From Anarhynchus alexandrinus (taxonomy: Eukaryota > Chordata > Aves > Charadriiformes > Charadriidae), in contig VUYV01000100.1 in the NCBI GenBank assembly GCA_008711295.1, positions 62,001 through 126,000 on the forward strand: a stretch of DNA of 64,000 nt. Reading direction: 5' to 3'. The stretch's first letter is position 1; each line of letters starts with the position of its first letter. The position numbers and the translations under genes are program-made. The notes under the pieces are model-generated. The model searched no databases. It was not told the origin of the DNA and saw only the letters and a list, made by a program, of their open reading frames with translations. Below, in pieces: positions 1 through 12,139 of this stretch.

Positions 1-3000
1 TTTCAAACTTAAATCTTATTTTCTAAAATTGCATTTGCTAACTTCGGTCCTTAGCCACTTGCTTTTGTCACACCATTATTTGACAATCCACAAAACAAAC
101 TTCTGAAGGTTCAGCTTAACTCTCCCTAACAGAGGTTGGTACCACAATGGTTAAATTGCTGCTTTATTCTTGCAGAACTATACACACTGTGATGGATCTC
201 TTTCTGGGTGGCACTTTTTTCACAGAGCACAAAAAACTACTTTAAATCTTTTCTGAATCTTTTAATGCTTGTTTAGGTTCTTTTTAAAGTATTATGTTTT
301 CAGTATATGGTATTATTAAAAAAACTTCATTATCACTAAGAAACTGTCAAAACAAAAATCTTAATGATTTTCTAAATGCTTTCTCAAAAAGACAGAGGCT
401 ACTTGAGGGAAAAATATACAACGACGCATGTATGTAACAAAAGATCACTTTTGTATTCAAAAAGTTAAAACTTTAAAAAGAAAAAAAATCATGAAAATGC
501 CACAAGATCAAAGAAAGAATAGCAGTTAACTCAATTTTCAAATCTAGCTTGACTCTGTCAAAGACTTATCTTGCATCTTTAATAGGGGAATAAAAACTCT
601 GAATTAAGCTACAGGTGCTCAGTTTGTTTCTACCTGAAAGCAGACAGCTGGATTTTTTTTATTATTTTTATTTTTTTAAACAAAGAACCATGACAGTGTT
701 CACAATTAACAACCTTATTTTCAGTCTGTTTCTTTAGAACAGAAAAACAATCAACAAATTGTAAATTATAACTCAAAAATTTTAAACATTATAAACATCG
801 TTATAATTTAAGGTATTTGTGTTCTCTTAAAAAACAGCTTATTAAAACAATGAAGAGAAGCTAGTGACAGTAGAACAGAAATATTAAAAACCACAAATTT
901 GAATAGGGTATCCTTAATATTCAACAATCTGAATTCCACTCCTCGACATCTCATCTATAAGCTGTTTAGAATCCCATCAAAACAGTGGCTAACATTTTAG
1001 TCCTTTCCCATTCGTTATTTTGTATTTTTTAAAATTTATTTAAAGAGACAAGTATCAGTATCATCAGAAAAAATAAAATTAAAAAAAAAAAACAAACCAA
1101 CTTATCTCTCTCACAGGCTAATTACTCTTAAATCTCTCCAAAGCCTCACATAAGCAAAAAATCCCACACCAAAACACTCTCTCCTCCCTCTCTCTCCCTC
1201 CTCCCCACCCCAAAGAGAACAGAACCTTTTCTCTACTATTCTTGTCCTCCAGGGACATAACAAAATCACAGACCAACAGTGAAGTCCACAGGAGAATAAC
1301 GTTGCTCTGTAAAGGAGCACAATGTTCCCACCACTACAGAATCAACAATAGCAACAATGAAATAAAGTTCTGAGCAGCAAGCCTTCCTGACCCTGTAAGT
1401 TACTGCACGAATTCATAGGCAGATACCAGGCACTTCAAACTGGGCTGGCGAGACTAATTTATAAATTAGAATGGAAAAGAGCTTCTTAACAGCCCAACAG
1501 TCACCAATTCATAAATGCAAAGATGCTATACAGTAGTCTGAAGAACGTATTTTCTAAGGAAAAGATCACAAAGAATTCAAGTTAGACATCACAGTATTCA
1601 ACATAACTGACAGTACCTAAACACGTATCCCATCTGGAGCAAAATATTCTTAGATAAACAATCTTGTCTAATACAGTAGAAACACTTGACCAACTATCAT
1701 TGTTAAAACAACCCCAACATATCACTATGCAAGTGAGAAATTTATTCAAATTTTTCTTAACTATTTATTGAAGAAGGCAAACAGATACACTACTTCCTGA
1801 TCCCAAGCTGCTTCTCCCCACATACCAAATAAATACAACATCTATTCTATGCAAGTGGAAACTTCTGCTTCAGAAAGGGAACAGGAACTCAGAGAAACAT
1901 GCTATCTTTACTAATAAGACTGATTTTACACTATTATTTAAAGCTCACGCAGGAAGTGGTTAGAGTTTCTAGATTTCTCCTCCACTTGAGCCATAATCAA
2001 AAGCCACCTAGCACGACTAAGAACAGACTTTAAGTCAAAACTAAATTTGAGTGGTCTCACTCACCTTGATGTTTCCCAACAGAAAATCTCTCCAGAATAA
2101 TGATGTTGAACTACATTTAGTATCAGCATTTGTTAAAAACAGACAGCCTTAAATGGTTCCAATGCCCACCAGAAATTCCACAAATTCAATACCTAAGTAG
2201 AGCTTATAAAGACACAAGCAGCATTCAAACAGAAGAAGAAAAAAGTATTGAGGCATATAATATCCCAAATTACTTCCATGCAGAGCTTGTGCATACTGAT
2301 TTAGAAAGCAAGCTATCTGAAGAAAACAAGCCTTCTTTTCTACATATTTGCTTTTTCTCTCTACGTTCACATACAAAATATTCCTGTATCTCATATGTAT
2401 CTGTTTCAGTGCAGCACCTGCTGCAGTTTGTTTGAAATCAAGTTATAAACCTCTCTTGCCCTACCAGCACTGATTTGTTCTACTTTGTTCGTCTAGACAC
2501 TTGTTTTCAAACTTGTGGAAGTTTCCTATTTATGAGAATTTCACCCTTTCTGCAATTTAGAGAAAGCTGGTCAACAGATTCAGAAGCTGTTGTAGAATGA
2601 CAGGAAAAAACCTACACCGGTATGATCACAATCTCATTCCTTGCTGCAATTCAGCTTTTATCTTATCACTTATTCATGCAAAAGAAACATGTTCCCTAAT
2701 ACTTTATTTTAGCTATGTACCTTGTACTCGGCATAGTATCATAACATAACAATCTATTTCGTGCTTATAAACCAGAAAAGTAATGAAGCTACAGAACCTG
2801 ACAGAGTTTCATTATATAACATATTACTACAGTTTGATTTAGATTGCTCAAACAAAGATGTAAAGAAACTTTTCATATACTTAACTATTGATGTATTCTG
2901 TCCATTACTACCAAGTTTTCAGCTATGAAAGCTATTAGCAGAAAAGATTTAAGAAGTTAAGATAAACTGAAAGTTGCTCACAGTTGCTATTGCTTCGGTT

Positions 3001-4516
3001 TGTTCCTTGTTGTATTCTCTGTATTGTCCTAGCAAATGGTCAACGTGTCTTAGATTTCTGTTGGTATCCTTAAAAAAAAAGTTTGAGGAAGAAAAGTCAA
3101 AACAAAAATCTTCTCTAATCAAACATCACTGTCATCTTTATCACTCTTGGTTTATAAGAGTTAATTGATAACACAAGTTATCAGTTTTCAGTTTTTAAAG
3201 GGTCTAAGCATTCAAAATCCTATTCAAGTAACCAGACTCTGAAGATGTACAGCACAGATAAAGGGAAGGAAAAAAAGCCAAAAAACTCCACACTGTCATT
3301 TACAGTACAATAAGGCCTCGTCTTCAAACAAAAAGCTTTGTAAACATCATCTTCAAACAAAAAGCTGTTGTACTTCTGTAAAAAAACCTTTTTAACCCAA
3401 AGACCTCAATGTTACCTGCCTGTAAAACGGGATTAAATTAACTGAGAAATAACAAATTTTTGAAGATCAACACATTAGGTAAGGTCTCTGCATAAGGTCT
3501 CTTCATGAGCATTCTCTGACCAGATGAAGAGCTGGATCAGATGGCAGATGTGCTGAAAAGCAGTCCACAAAAACCAATTAGCTTAAAATCAGAATTTCAG
3601 AAGAGCAGCTAGAAAGAGGTTAGACAGAAAGAGGACAATACCAGAAAGCCCCTTTTTAAAAAAAAAAAGAGTCAGATTACATTCTTATTAACTCATCTCT
3701 TTTCTAGCTTGATGATTATTTTCCAGCTAAGAAGTTTTGAAGTTTAAATTCAGCAATCTATACCTATTTTCCTCTTCTCACAAATTAAGAAGAAAGAAAA
3801 ATATTGCCAGCCAAACAATACTTCAACACAAGTGATAATACATATGCCCACCCACTCTAGGTACTCAGAACTGTCAGGCAGAGAAAAAATGGGAATGACC
3901 TCTCAAGCAATAAATCGTGTCAAGATAGCTAAATGTCTCCTTCCACTTGCAAAACAGATTCAGGGATTTCCTCCACTGCCTCCACTGAAGAAGCAGGAAT
4001 TAGATGAACACTTTTTTCCTGCTTGGGTATGGGTGTCTTACAAGTTTACAAACACTGCTTCTTACTGTGCTGTTCCACATCTAGAAAAATATTTGAACTG
4101 TAAACTCTATCATGAGGGAATTGACCACCTACATATTTACTTTATCAGGAATTAGGAAATTTTACACAGTACCAGACAACAAAAATGGGGCTGAAACTTT
4201 CTACTACAAAATTTAATGCCTCTTGTGAGAATCTGAAAGTTTATTTGGTATTATTCAGTTTGCTAACTTTATAAACAGTATTACCTAACACATCATTGTT
4301 TCTAACATTCTATTAATGGCTGGATAAGAGTGTAACAGCCACATACTTTCAGCTTAAAGGCAATATGATCAATTTCCCAAAACCTTTTTGTTTTGCACAG
4401 AAAGCAATGTTTCCCATCAGTACAGTATTTTCTACAACTTCAGAAATGAAAATTTGACCCTATGTTATGGAAATACAGACTCTACAAATACTTTAAAACT
4501 GTATTTTGTAAACAAC
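1..4516 (-). other. CEP128: CEP128 intron 2 (partial, runs off the left edge)
   Basis: This is AT-rich non-coding DNA downstream, on the minus strand, of the splice donor that ends the CEP128 coding exon. I looked on the minus strand for the next expected CEP128 exon, whose mammalian protein continues with an Asp-Thr-Ser-Arg-Asn-Leu segment, and did not find it, so it should lie left of the window. The stretch holds poly-A and poly-T runs, a pyrimidine-rich tract near 1175-1210 and a short direct repeat at 3321-3366. A plus-strand open frame of 107 codons at 3832-4155 has no recognisable family, splice context or composition and is treated as chance. Confidence 0.7.
3321..3366. repeat. 17-bp direct repeat, 29-bp period
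   Basis: The 17-mer beginning TCTTCAAACAAA occurs exactly at 3321-3337 and again at 3350-3366, separated by 12 bases. It is probably a small local duplication in CEP128 intron 2. Confidence 0.8.
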
Positions 4517-4677
4517 CTGTAAAGTGCTTGCTAAAGTATGGATCTTCTCTGTAACTTCTTCAGCACCGTAGTTCCGAGCTCTGTTGTGGGATGGTCTCAA
4601 AGGTGGTCGCCTTCCTATTCGACCTCTAAGAAAGTTGTCTGAATCACTGGATGAATCTGCCATTAGTATCTTGCAAC
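4517..4677 (-). CDS. CEP128: CEP128 first coding exon (exon 2); coding part 4517-4663
   Basis: This exon encodes the N-terminus of centrosomal protein of 128 kDa, a long coiled-coil protein of the subdistal appendages of the mother centriole, involved in microtubule anchoring and cilium-related signalling. The 49 codons begin MADSSSDSDNFLRG and end EVTEKIHTLASTLQ, which closely parallels the mammalian N-terminus (MAESSSESDHF, then EVTEKVNTITSTLQ). On the minus strand a pyrimidine-rich acceptor ending in CCTAG precedes the exon at 4678, and a CAG|gttgtt donor follows at 4516/4515. The ATG at 4661-4663 was chosen over an ATG at 4759 because the longer frame would read through the acceptor and matches no known CEP128 sequence. 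The coding part is 147 nt, so the exon ends in phase 0. It is acidic and serine-rich at the start, then Arg-rich; the coiled coils are encoded further left, outside the window. The gene runs divergently from TSHR. Identity is by recalled protein similarity, not by a search. Confidence 0.93.
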
Positions 4678-5159
4678 CTAGGCAGGAAGACCAGAAAAAG
4701 TAATGAATGTTAAACCCTGATTGTAACTGAAGAGTCTCTGACTTGCACAATATTCCCAAAGCAACTTTTACTACATTTATATCAACCTTTTTGGTTCAGG
4801 TCAATAGCATGTACTTTTGAAGCAGATCTTCCAACTGCTCCTCACTTATTATGTTTGTTCACATCATGAAGCAGTGCCAAGATGCAAAAGGCAGAGAGAC
4901 TTAGGAGAGAACTAAATCAAAAGATGCATTCTCACTACTTCTAAGTGTTCGGTATCCAGGATAAGACCATAGCCCAAAGCAAATTTTCCCAAAAAAACAT
5001 ACAGTGGAGAGACATCAGGGTTTTATCATTTGTTCTGCTCTACAGAACCATTCCCCTTTGCCTCACACTACTCGCTAAGTTATATTCAGATGCACCAGGG
5101 CCAACTAGGACAAAAACCTCAAGTAACTAACTGTCTGAAGCAAGTCTAAGAACCAATAT

Positions 5160-6260
5160 GTTAATGACTCAAGCAGAACTGGAGACATTATGGAAGAAGG
5201 CAACTGCAGTGCCTTAAAGAGAAGGGAAAGGAAAGAAAACTGTGCCCAAGAAGTTATAGACTAATCAACTTAAAATAGTCTATTTTAATTTTTTCTACAT
5301 ATTTAAATTAAGTTTCCAGCAAGAGATCTGTTCTCAAAAAAAAAATTAGAAAAATGCAATGTATCTGTTGATGTCAAATTAATCGATCTGGCAATGAGTA
5401 ACTAAAGTTGTTAAAACAGGAAAGAAGCGGTTGTCGTGGTTTGGGCTGGACTAGCCACTGAGATGAACAACAGGTTCACTCTTGAACACACATGACATTC
5501 ACAGAAGTAAGCTAAAGAAACATGAACTAAACTAAGCTTTCCAAAAATGGAAGCACAACTGGGTGAGTATCAGAACTCACAGAGCAGTGAACAGAAATTA
5601 AGTATCAAATTGGAGAGAGGTATCAAGTGAGAACCCAGAGTGAATCTACTATGTATTTTTATTAAGTGACCTGATAATGTAATATATGCTTATTAAGTTT
5701 GCAGCTGACACTGTCGTCCAGCTGGACAAATACAGCAAAGAAAACAGAAGTTGGCAGGAGAAAGAAGAAAAATAAAGGCTATTCAAAAACTTTAGTATTT
5801 CAAGCTGAATATGCATCAACAAGGTCATGTTCTAGAAAGAAAAAGCTAACACCATACAAGATGTAAAAATAAGGGTAATTTTGTAAATTGTGAAATATTT
5901 CTTTTATCCAATGTTAATTTGACATAACCCAGATTACTATGTTGATGCTGGGGCAATTCACTTGACTAGAACTCAAAAATTACTTGAGGCAGATAGGGCT
6001 TATGAGGAAAGAATGGGGATTTCTGAGTCTTAAGAGCGGCAAGCTAGAGGGGGAATATAGGATAACAATCATCAGACACAGGAAAAGAAGTTATTAAAAG
6101 TTACAGACAGCTATCACCAGTATAGTAAAGTCACATAGTAACTGATTAAAATTACAACCCTCAGAAGATAGGTTAGATGATAGAAATTTTTTCTTAAACT
6201 ATTCCACACTGCAGCAGTTTGCCTAAAGGTCACGGAATCACCATCATAAGATCTGTGTTA
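5160..6260 (+). mobile_element. Old degenerate CR1 LINE (reverse transcriptase to near 3' end)
   Basis: Segments match the sense order of amniote CR1 ORF2 as I recall it. The stretch around 5215-5275 resembles the region coding for reverse transcriptase motif A and its surroundings. About 5660-5870 resembles the motif after the catalytic YxDD block, with a recognisable FADDT-type segment near 5697-5715. About 5985-6250 resembles the conserved 3' part, including an AVCxLP-like region ending near 6250. Frames are broken throughout. The element is interrupted by foreign LTR-like sequence from 5432 to roughly 5640. It is fixed and inactive, and probably predates birds. Edges are approximate. Confidence 0.65.
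5432..5640 (-). mobile_element. Fragment of avian ERV LTR inserted in old CR1
   Basis: The block starts with TGTCGTGGTTTGGGCTGG, the reverse complement of the end of the solo LTR at 52947-53723, and similarity to that LTR continues for some tens of bases (a GAACAACAG-like stretch against GAACGACAG). It is therefore the 3' end of a related LTR in antisense orientation. The other end is not recognisable and no target duplication was found, so the copy looks truncated. CR1 sequence resumes by about 5640. Confidence 0.5.
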
Positions 6261-8636
6261 ACAGCATCTGTTTGGGGGGGACAGTCTGAACCTACTTCGG
6301 GGAAGAGAAAATAGATTGGCAAACTCTAGAACTCCCTTTGGTCCTGTAGTCAACAAAAAAAGCAGCCACAGTAAAGGTGTCATTCTTCTAGCCCTTAGAG
6401 CTGAAGTTTCTCAGAGAAACCATGGATGAGATTCAACTCTTGTATTGTATTTTATAGAGAGGCAACTTGATGTTTTTCCAAAGCCTTATATTTAATTTTT
6501 AAAAGGCTATAAATTTCTGTCCCCCCAGACTTGGATAGAAACCTTTCAAACATGAAAGGAGACTAAATCAACATACTCAGTCTGTGCTTAAGTACACCAA
6601 TATTCCTTATATTTTTCTGAAGTGATGAATTTATCTCATCTTCCCTCCCCTTATCTCAATAAAGCACATTTTTACTGCCAGTATCAGACTTCACTATCCC
6701 AGTGCCTCTCACTCTAAGTCAGCTGAAATGAAATCTAAATGAGGCTAAGAAAGCATAAACACCAAGCACTGGGAAACAGGAAACATGGGATATTTTCAAA
6801 GACAGAAAAATAAAAGAAATAAAATACTGGTAGAAATAACAACACAGAATAATATTCATTTTTATCAAATTCTGTCCAAAAAAACCCAAACAATTTACTC
6901 TGTCCTGCACATTACTACATCAAGCTGTATTTTTCCCCTCGACCTTTACTAGAACCTCATACGGCCATCAGCAAGATCCATATTCCAGCACACAGACCAC
7001 ATGTATCACTGATAAGCATGAAACGAGACTTCGCTCAAACAAGTTTGGCGTTACCTGTTCTAGAATAATTTTGAATTCCTTCTATATCTGCAGTGTCAGT
7101 TCTCTGGGCTAAAACATCTTTTTCTGATCTTACCAAGAATGACAAGCAGCACAATCAGTCAAAACACAATAAGCAACTGATTCAGTGATCAATTTCCTCC
7201 AAGCTTAACAAAGGTTTTCGGTTTCAAAGTAAAGGGGAGACCCCTATTAATGGCCATACTAAGAATTAAGCACAAGATCAGCCTTATTAGGGATCAGAAA
7301 CTCAGCCCCTAAGACATTAATCCACCAGAATCTAGCCTTCATCTACGCATGGAGCTATGTACCGACATATTTTGCCTGACATCATTCATACAGTCACAAC
7401 ACATTTAATTTTAATGATCATAGCGAATGTTTGATGGTCTGCATCTGTCATATTATCTCAACTACAAAGTCACAGTAAATAGTGTTTTGGCAACATAGAT
7501 TCTTCAGAAATCCATTCACAGTTTCACAGGAAGCAAATTCTCTTTCCCTCCCAAACTTGGGAGAAAAGCATAGGTTGGATTTACCCTGTATGTAAAATAC
7601 TGCGCAGAAGTATCCCATGAGTGCCAGAAAACTAACCTTACATTATGCAATTCATATAGCTTGTCTGTGAGTCAAACGGCTCCAAGTGAAAGATTAGGCT
7701 TAACTCTTAATTCCACCATGTCACATTTCTTTCTGGAAGCTGAGAGCCCAAAAATAACATCACTTACAGCATTATCAGTTTCACATTAGTGAAAGAGGGC
7801 TTTTTAAAGGATACCCAAGTAGACAGAGAAATTAAGAACAATGAGACATGTAAGAACATTCAAACTATAGAAAGTGTTTTAACTCATTTCCAGATGAAAT
7901 GGAGTAAGTCAGCAGAATTCCAAAAGTTAGTTATTTCATCTTAGCTGAGGGGAACTAAATTCTTAAAAATTTCTCAAATTCTTTTGAGAGTGGGCCTCTG
8001 AACATGGCCCTACGTGTACCTCTAGTTAGACAAGTACTGCAACTTGTAATATCAGAAAAGACACAGGCACTGACAGAAATTAATGAAAAACAGCAGTTGA
8101 CTATCTCCTGAAAAATTCATTCTGAGAAGTGTCTCAACCGTAAGAGCCCTAACTACTGAAAAGCTATAACACTGGAGAAAACAAAAGGGAAATGAAGATT
8201 TACAGCTGACAAGATTAATGGGTTTGGTTTCAGCTGTCCAAAAATAGGCTTATTAAGATACTTACTGGCCAAAGAACTGAAGAAAGGCTAGTAAACACGG
8301 TAAATATAAAAGAAAAACACTAGATACAGGAGGACATTTTGTCTGAAGAAAACTTTCTGTTTATAGTTAAGTAGCATTCCTCTTTATTCTCATAAGCAAC
8401 CTAAGAGGAACCATAAGTACTTTAAAGTTGAAGAAGTTTTGTTTCATATAAAGCAACATCCTCATTTTTAAAGGAATTACGGAAGTTTCATTTTAGATTT
8501 TAAAAAATTCATGAAGAAGTAGAAATTTGTACAAATATTCTGTATGCATATTTACCTGTTAATTTAAACCAAAATAAGTCTATCATCACTTTTTCCAAAA
8601 TCTTAGACTGATTTGAGCACATGATCATACAACCTA

Positions 8637-8686
8637 CTTGAGAGTGAGAATCTCTTTTACTTGACAGTGAGAATGTCTTTTACTGG
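8637..8686. repeat. Two-copy tandem duplication, about 25 bp unit
   Basis: Two near-identical units lie side by side, each reading roughly AGTGAGAATSTCTTTTACTTGA with a few mismatches. This is a small local duplication in CEP128 intron 1 with no evident function. Confidence 0.7.
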
Positions 8687-9654
8687 TTTTTAGCCTACCC
8701 AAACAGATAATAAGCTTTCTCACACTGAGGAAAAACATCAATACTCAGTATTTTCCTTCCCTGTAGAAATCGGGGTGTTTCAGTTTCACTGAGGACTCTC
8801 TTGTTAAGAGATCTGCAGGGTAAAGCAAACACAAAGTACAGCTGACAGTTTCAATAGCAAGTTCTCCAGCTCAAGTAAGCAAAAGATGAACTCAGGATAC
8901 ACAACCTGATTACTTCTCTAGTAGTTTTATTTGTTTAGCTCCACACAGACTAATCTATGACTAGGTGACTAACAGTGCTAAAGGCGGGTTTAAAGCCTTA
9001 TAGTTAAGACTGAGCCTGACAAAAAAAAAACCTGTAGCCATTCCAGAAAGGGACAACATGACACCTAAAAGGCCCTTTCCTTCAATGCTTCTAACTGAGC
9101 CAGGAGAAGTTTTCAAAAAGCCAGGAAGGTGACCCAACATGGTGACATTTCACCAATATGCTTTCAGGCACCAGTACTACATTTTATTGCCAACTTGTGA
9201 CAGCGTGTTCCCAGCACTCTTCAGCACCACGACACAGAAAAAGGTTCCTTCACACTGTTCACAACAAGTAAGCTCAGCTAATGCCTTCCGCAAACCCTCC
9301 TCCCGCCGTGCACGTATCCAACTTTACTAACACCTGACCTCGTCCCTCAGGGCCTCCTGGATCTTTGGTCCCGGACAGGACCGGGAAAGCCCCGGGGGCA
9401 GCGGGACAACCCCAGGGTGGCTCCGGGCACGCCGACGGTCGGGCCTCCGCCAGGCCCACGGGCTGCCCCGGCTGCCGCCGCGCCTCGGGGCCGACCCCAC
9501 GGCCGCCTCACCCTGCGCCTCCCGCCGCAGCNGCTCTGCCCTTCCCGCGCCCCCAGCCCTCACCGCACAGCGGCTGCGGGAGGACGCCCCACCTCCCCGA
9601 GGCGAAGCCGACCCCTTCCCCGAGCACGCCCAACAGCCCCACGCACCTCCTCAC

Positions 9655-9800
9655 CTCGCCGCTATGGCAACTTGAACTAGCCGCCCTGACACCAGCTGCC
9701 AGAGCCGCCTTCCGGGCGCCAGGCCCCTCCTCCCGCAAGGCTCTCTGGGACAGGTAGTCCACGTGCGCCGAGCCCGCCGCAAAGAAAGACCTGGAGGAGG
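9655..9800 (-). other. CEP128: Predicted CEP128 untranslated exon 1
   Basis: The 3' edge is set by the minus-strand donor GGCGAG|gtgagg at 9655/9654, a near-consensus site inside the CpG island. The 5' edge is a guess, placed just downstream of the ZNF143-like element. The exon would be non-coding, since the recognisable CEP128 start codon lies in the next exon at 4663. A non-coding first exon agrees with the known structure of the mammalian gene. Confidence 0.55.
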
Positions 9801-9825
9801 ACTTCAACTCCCAGGAGACTTTGCG
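9801..9825 (+). promoter_or_regulatory. ZNF143/THAP11-type promoter element
   Basis: The sequence starting ACTTCAACTCCCAGGAG and continuing to TTTGCGG closely follows the long ZNF143 (Staf) consensus, whose core is ACTACAACTCCCAGCATGC followed by a TTGCGG-like tail. Such elements sit within about 100 bp of start sites of many CpG-island and bidirectional promoters. Its position at the upstream edge of the predicted CEP128 exon 1 fits that role. Confidence 0.7.
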
Positions 9826-10440
9826 GTGGCCGAGCCGAGCCGCGCGCGCCGGCAGGCGCCGTAACGGCAGGCCCGGCCCCACCCTGCGGGGGAGCCGTTG
9901 GTCCTTGAGAGGCGGCGGCTGCGGGTCACGTACGGTGGTGTTTATGAAAGCCTTTACCTTTACAAAATACACACTGGCGTTTACAAACACTACAGCTAAA
10001 TAGACGTGAAGAGCAGAAACAAAAGCGGTTGCCCCGGCAAAGCAGGTGTGTCTGTTGCGCTTGTGAGGAGGCTGAGCTCCTGGCTGATCCGCTGGGAAAA
10101 GGGGCGTGTGAGCCGCTTAAAACGGTTGTTTCTCACAAGGGAGACATCCCCGTTACTATCTCTTGTCTTTTTCTTGTTTCTTTAACCCAGGCATCTCTCT
10201 ATTCGCCAATCTGTTGCCCTTGTGTGCAGTAAAATCAACGGGATATTACAGGCTGCTACACCACCGGCCTTGAAGAGAGACAAGGGTTAAAGAGTGCTGT
10301 GAATGATCACAGGAAACATCGCCTGGGCCTCTGAAACTTGGGCAGAACTTGCAATAGTCCTAAAATCACTGGATTTGGCTGCAAATCACTTGTAGGTGAG
10401 CACTCAAGCCCAAGGTAAATGCAGTGGGTTGGGGTTTTTT

Positions 10441-10505
10441 CACAGAATCACGGAATTTTCAGAGTTGGAAGGGACCTCTAGAGATCATCTAGTCCAACTC
10501 CCAAC
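10441..10505 (-). mobile_element. CR1 LINE 3'-end fragment
   Basis: The stretch reads CACAGAATCACGGAATT, then GTTGGAAGGGACCTCTAGAG and ATCATCTAGTCCAAC. This is the well-known antisense 3' tail of avian CR1, so the element lies on the minus strand. It is strongly 5'-truncated, as is usual for CR1. Confidence 0.88.
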
Positions 10506-12139
10506 TTTTAGTACAGATGTGTCTGTATTGCCTCTGGGATCTGCTCCAGGGGGTGACCATTGGCCTTTGAGCACAGTAATAAAGCACGGCTGACAATCCA
10601 TACTGGCTACCTTGGTTCCTATCCCGCAGCACTGTTTCATTTACTCACCCACAAGTCTGCAATGCAGCAGGCATGCTTGCATTCCATATGGTTACAGCAC
10701 ACTTCAGGAGGAGGCCAGCCCCCCACACTGGCAGCATCCACCAACAGCCCAGGCAATGGCTGCTAGCCCCTGCTGCTCTGTCTTTGATTTGTGGTCATGC
10801 TCAAGAGGCATTTTCCTCATCTGAGCTAAAGGCAGGTGAGACACAGAACAGGAATGTGATGGTATAATTTACCTCACTGTGTGCAGAAGCATTAGTGAAT
10901 AATTAGCAAAGAAATAAGTCTTCCCTGGCTTCCAATGCATGACCATTGCCTTGGCCATTCCTCTGCAAACTGCAGCATGTTCAGGTTGTCCTGGCAGGTC
11001 TAAATAGCAGGAGAGAGTTGGGGCTTCTGCTCAGCCTCATCACATAAGGCTGCTTATCATGGTCTCTGGCAGACAGGCCCTCAATCTTCCTGAGTTCTCT
11101 GAGGGATTCCCTCTCCTCCCAGTTTCTCACCTGGCAGTAGGCTTCCTCCTCCATAGACTCCCAGAATTCATCCATGAACAGATTTCTTTTCCTGCCCCAG
11201 TAGCCTCTCTCAGGCCATCACAGAGGGGATGAGGGGGTAAGGAGTGTGTCCTGGATGTGGCTGGTGTGTATATGAGAAGTGTATTTGCATCTATGCTGAG
11301 TGTAAGCACATCTGGCTTGCTTAATAACAATGTTCCAGTGGAAGCTGATGCCAACGCCTGAAACTGCCAAACCGGCCACAACCACTGGTCCAAAAAACCA
11401 TGCTAACCATGCATACATCAATTGTGAAAGTAGCTAGTCAGCAAACAGCACTTGCTATCTATGTATATATTGGTCTAATGTTGTAACGGAAGGAAGCAGA
11501 TGCTTCCAGTGCTTCAGACAGCTACTTTTGCACACAGATACATTGTCAGCTGCAGCACTACCACAAATATTGTAACTCCTTCATATATGCATATAAAATA
11601 AGGCTTATGCCACTGACTAATACATAGTTTTCCCATCCTCACCAAGCTGAGGCTTGCTTGGTATAAAAAGTGAAATACTAAAGACTGTTACAGAAAACAT
11701 GTAAGCAGGCATGTATGCCAAGATTCCTGGACTGTGTATGTCTTTGCTGAAAAAGATCCAAACCATCAAGATCCCACCACTCCCAACAAGCCAGGCCAGT
11801 GATGTTTTCAGACTCAGTTGATTCAGTGAATACCAGTGTAAGGTAACAAACTGCTTGAAGCTCACTGTGGTTTTTGCACAACATCTTTAGTGCAAACTTC
11901 TGGTGTCCTCTGTTCCCTTCAAAATTCAAGGAATGAGAGAGGAAACAGGTAAGTGTGATAGGGTTGTTGATGAGGGTTGCCAGTTTACCAATGTGATGAA
12001 CTGTCAGCTTAGTAAAGTCTGTTCCTGGTACCTGTGCGTGTTGGTTTCCAGACTAGATGGATGCATTAGGGGTTTTTTTTGCTGCACCTTTCTTCAGAGT
12101 AGGGAGAGGGCTAAGATTTGTGTGCGTGCATTTGTCACC

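Larger units (their letters stand above)
4678..9654 (-). other. CEP128: CEP128 intron 1
   Basis: This is the intron between the predicted untranslated exon 1 in the CpG island and the first coding exon. It contains an old sense-strand CR1 split by an LTR fragment (about 5160-6260), a small tandem duplication near 8637-8686 and otherwise unremarkable AT-rich sequence. No further exon was recognised on either strand. The left boundary is firm from the coding exon acceptor; the right boundary depends on the predicted donor at 9654. Confidence 0.65.
9330..9930. promoter_or_regulatory. CEP128: CpG island and CEP128 promoter region
   Basis: The sequence changes abruptly from AT-rich to strongly GC-rich with frequent CpG, then back to AT-rich by about 9940. 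This is typical of a TATA-less housekeeping promoter. On the minus strand it contains a good splice donor (GGCGAG|gtgagg, boundary 9655/9654) that would join to the CEP128 coding exon at 4677. An ETS-like core (CCGGAAG on minus, about 9711-9717), an E-box (CACGTG near 9760) and a ZNF143-like element (9801-9825) lie where a core promoter for a minus-strand gene would be. One undetermined base (N) is at 9532. Whether it also fires on the plus strand cannot be told; long open frames here are composition artefacts. Confidence 0.8.

Noticed and set aside
2060..2110. Minus-strand sequence with a strong donor (AAG|gtgagt) preceded by an AG, resembling a 46-nt CEP128 exon
   Set aside because: The translation shows no likeness to the next CEP128 segment and the polypyrimidine tract is poor; a strong donor-like site alone is not enough.
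3832..4155. 107-codon plus-strand frame in CEP128 intron 2
   Set aside because: No family resemblance and no supporting signals; antisense to CEP128 in AT-rich intron.
4493..4759. 88-codon minus-strand frame starting at 4759
   Set aside because: It reads through the splice acceptor at 4678 and the donor at 4516; only the middle part from ATG 4663 to 4517 is CEP128 coding sequence.
9327..9990. Frames of 60-160 codons on both strands over the CEP128 CpG island
   Set aside because: Composition artefacts of the CpG island; one also crosses an undetermined base.
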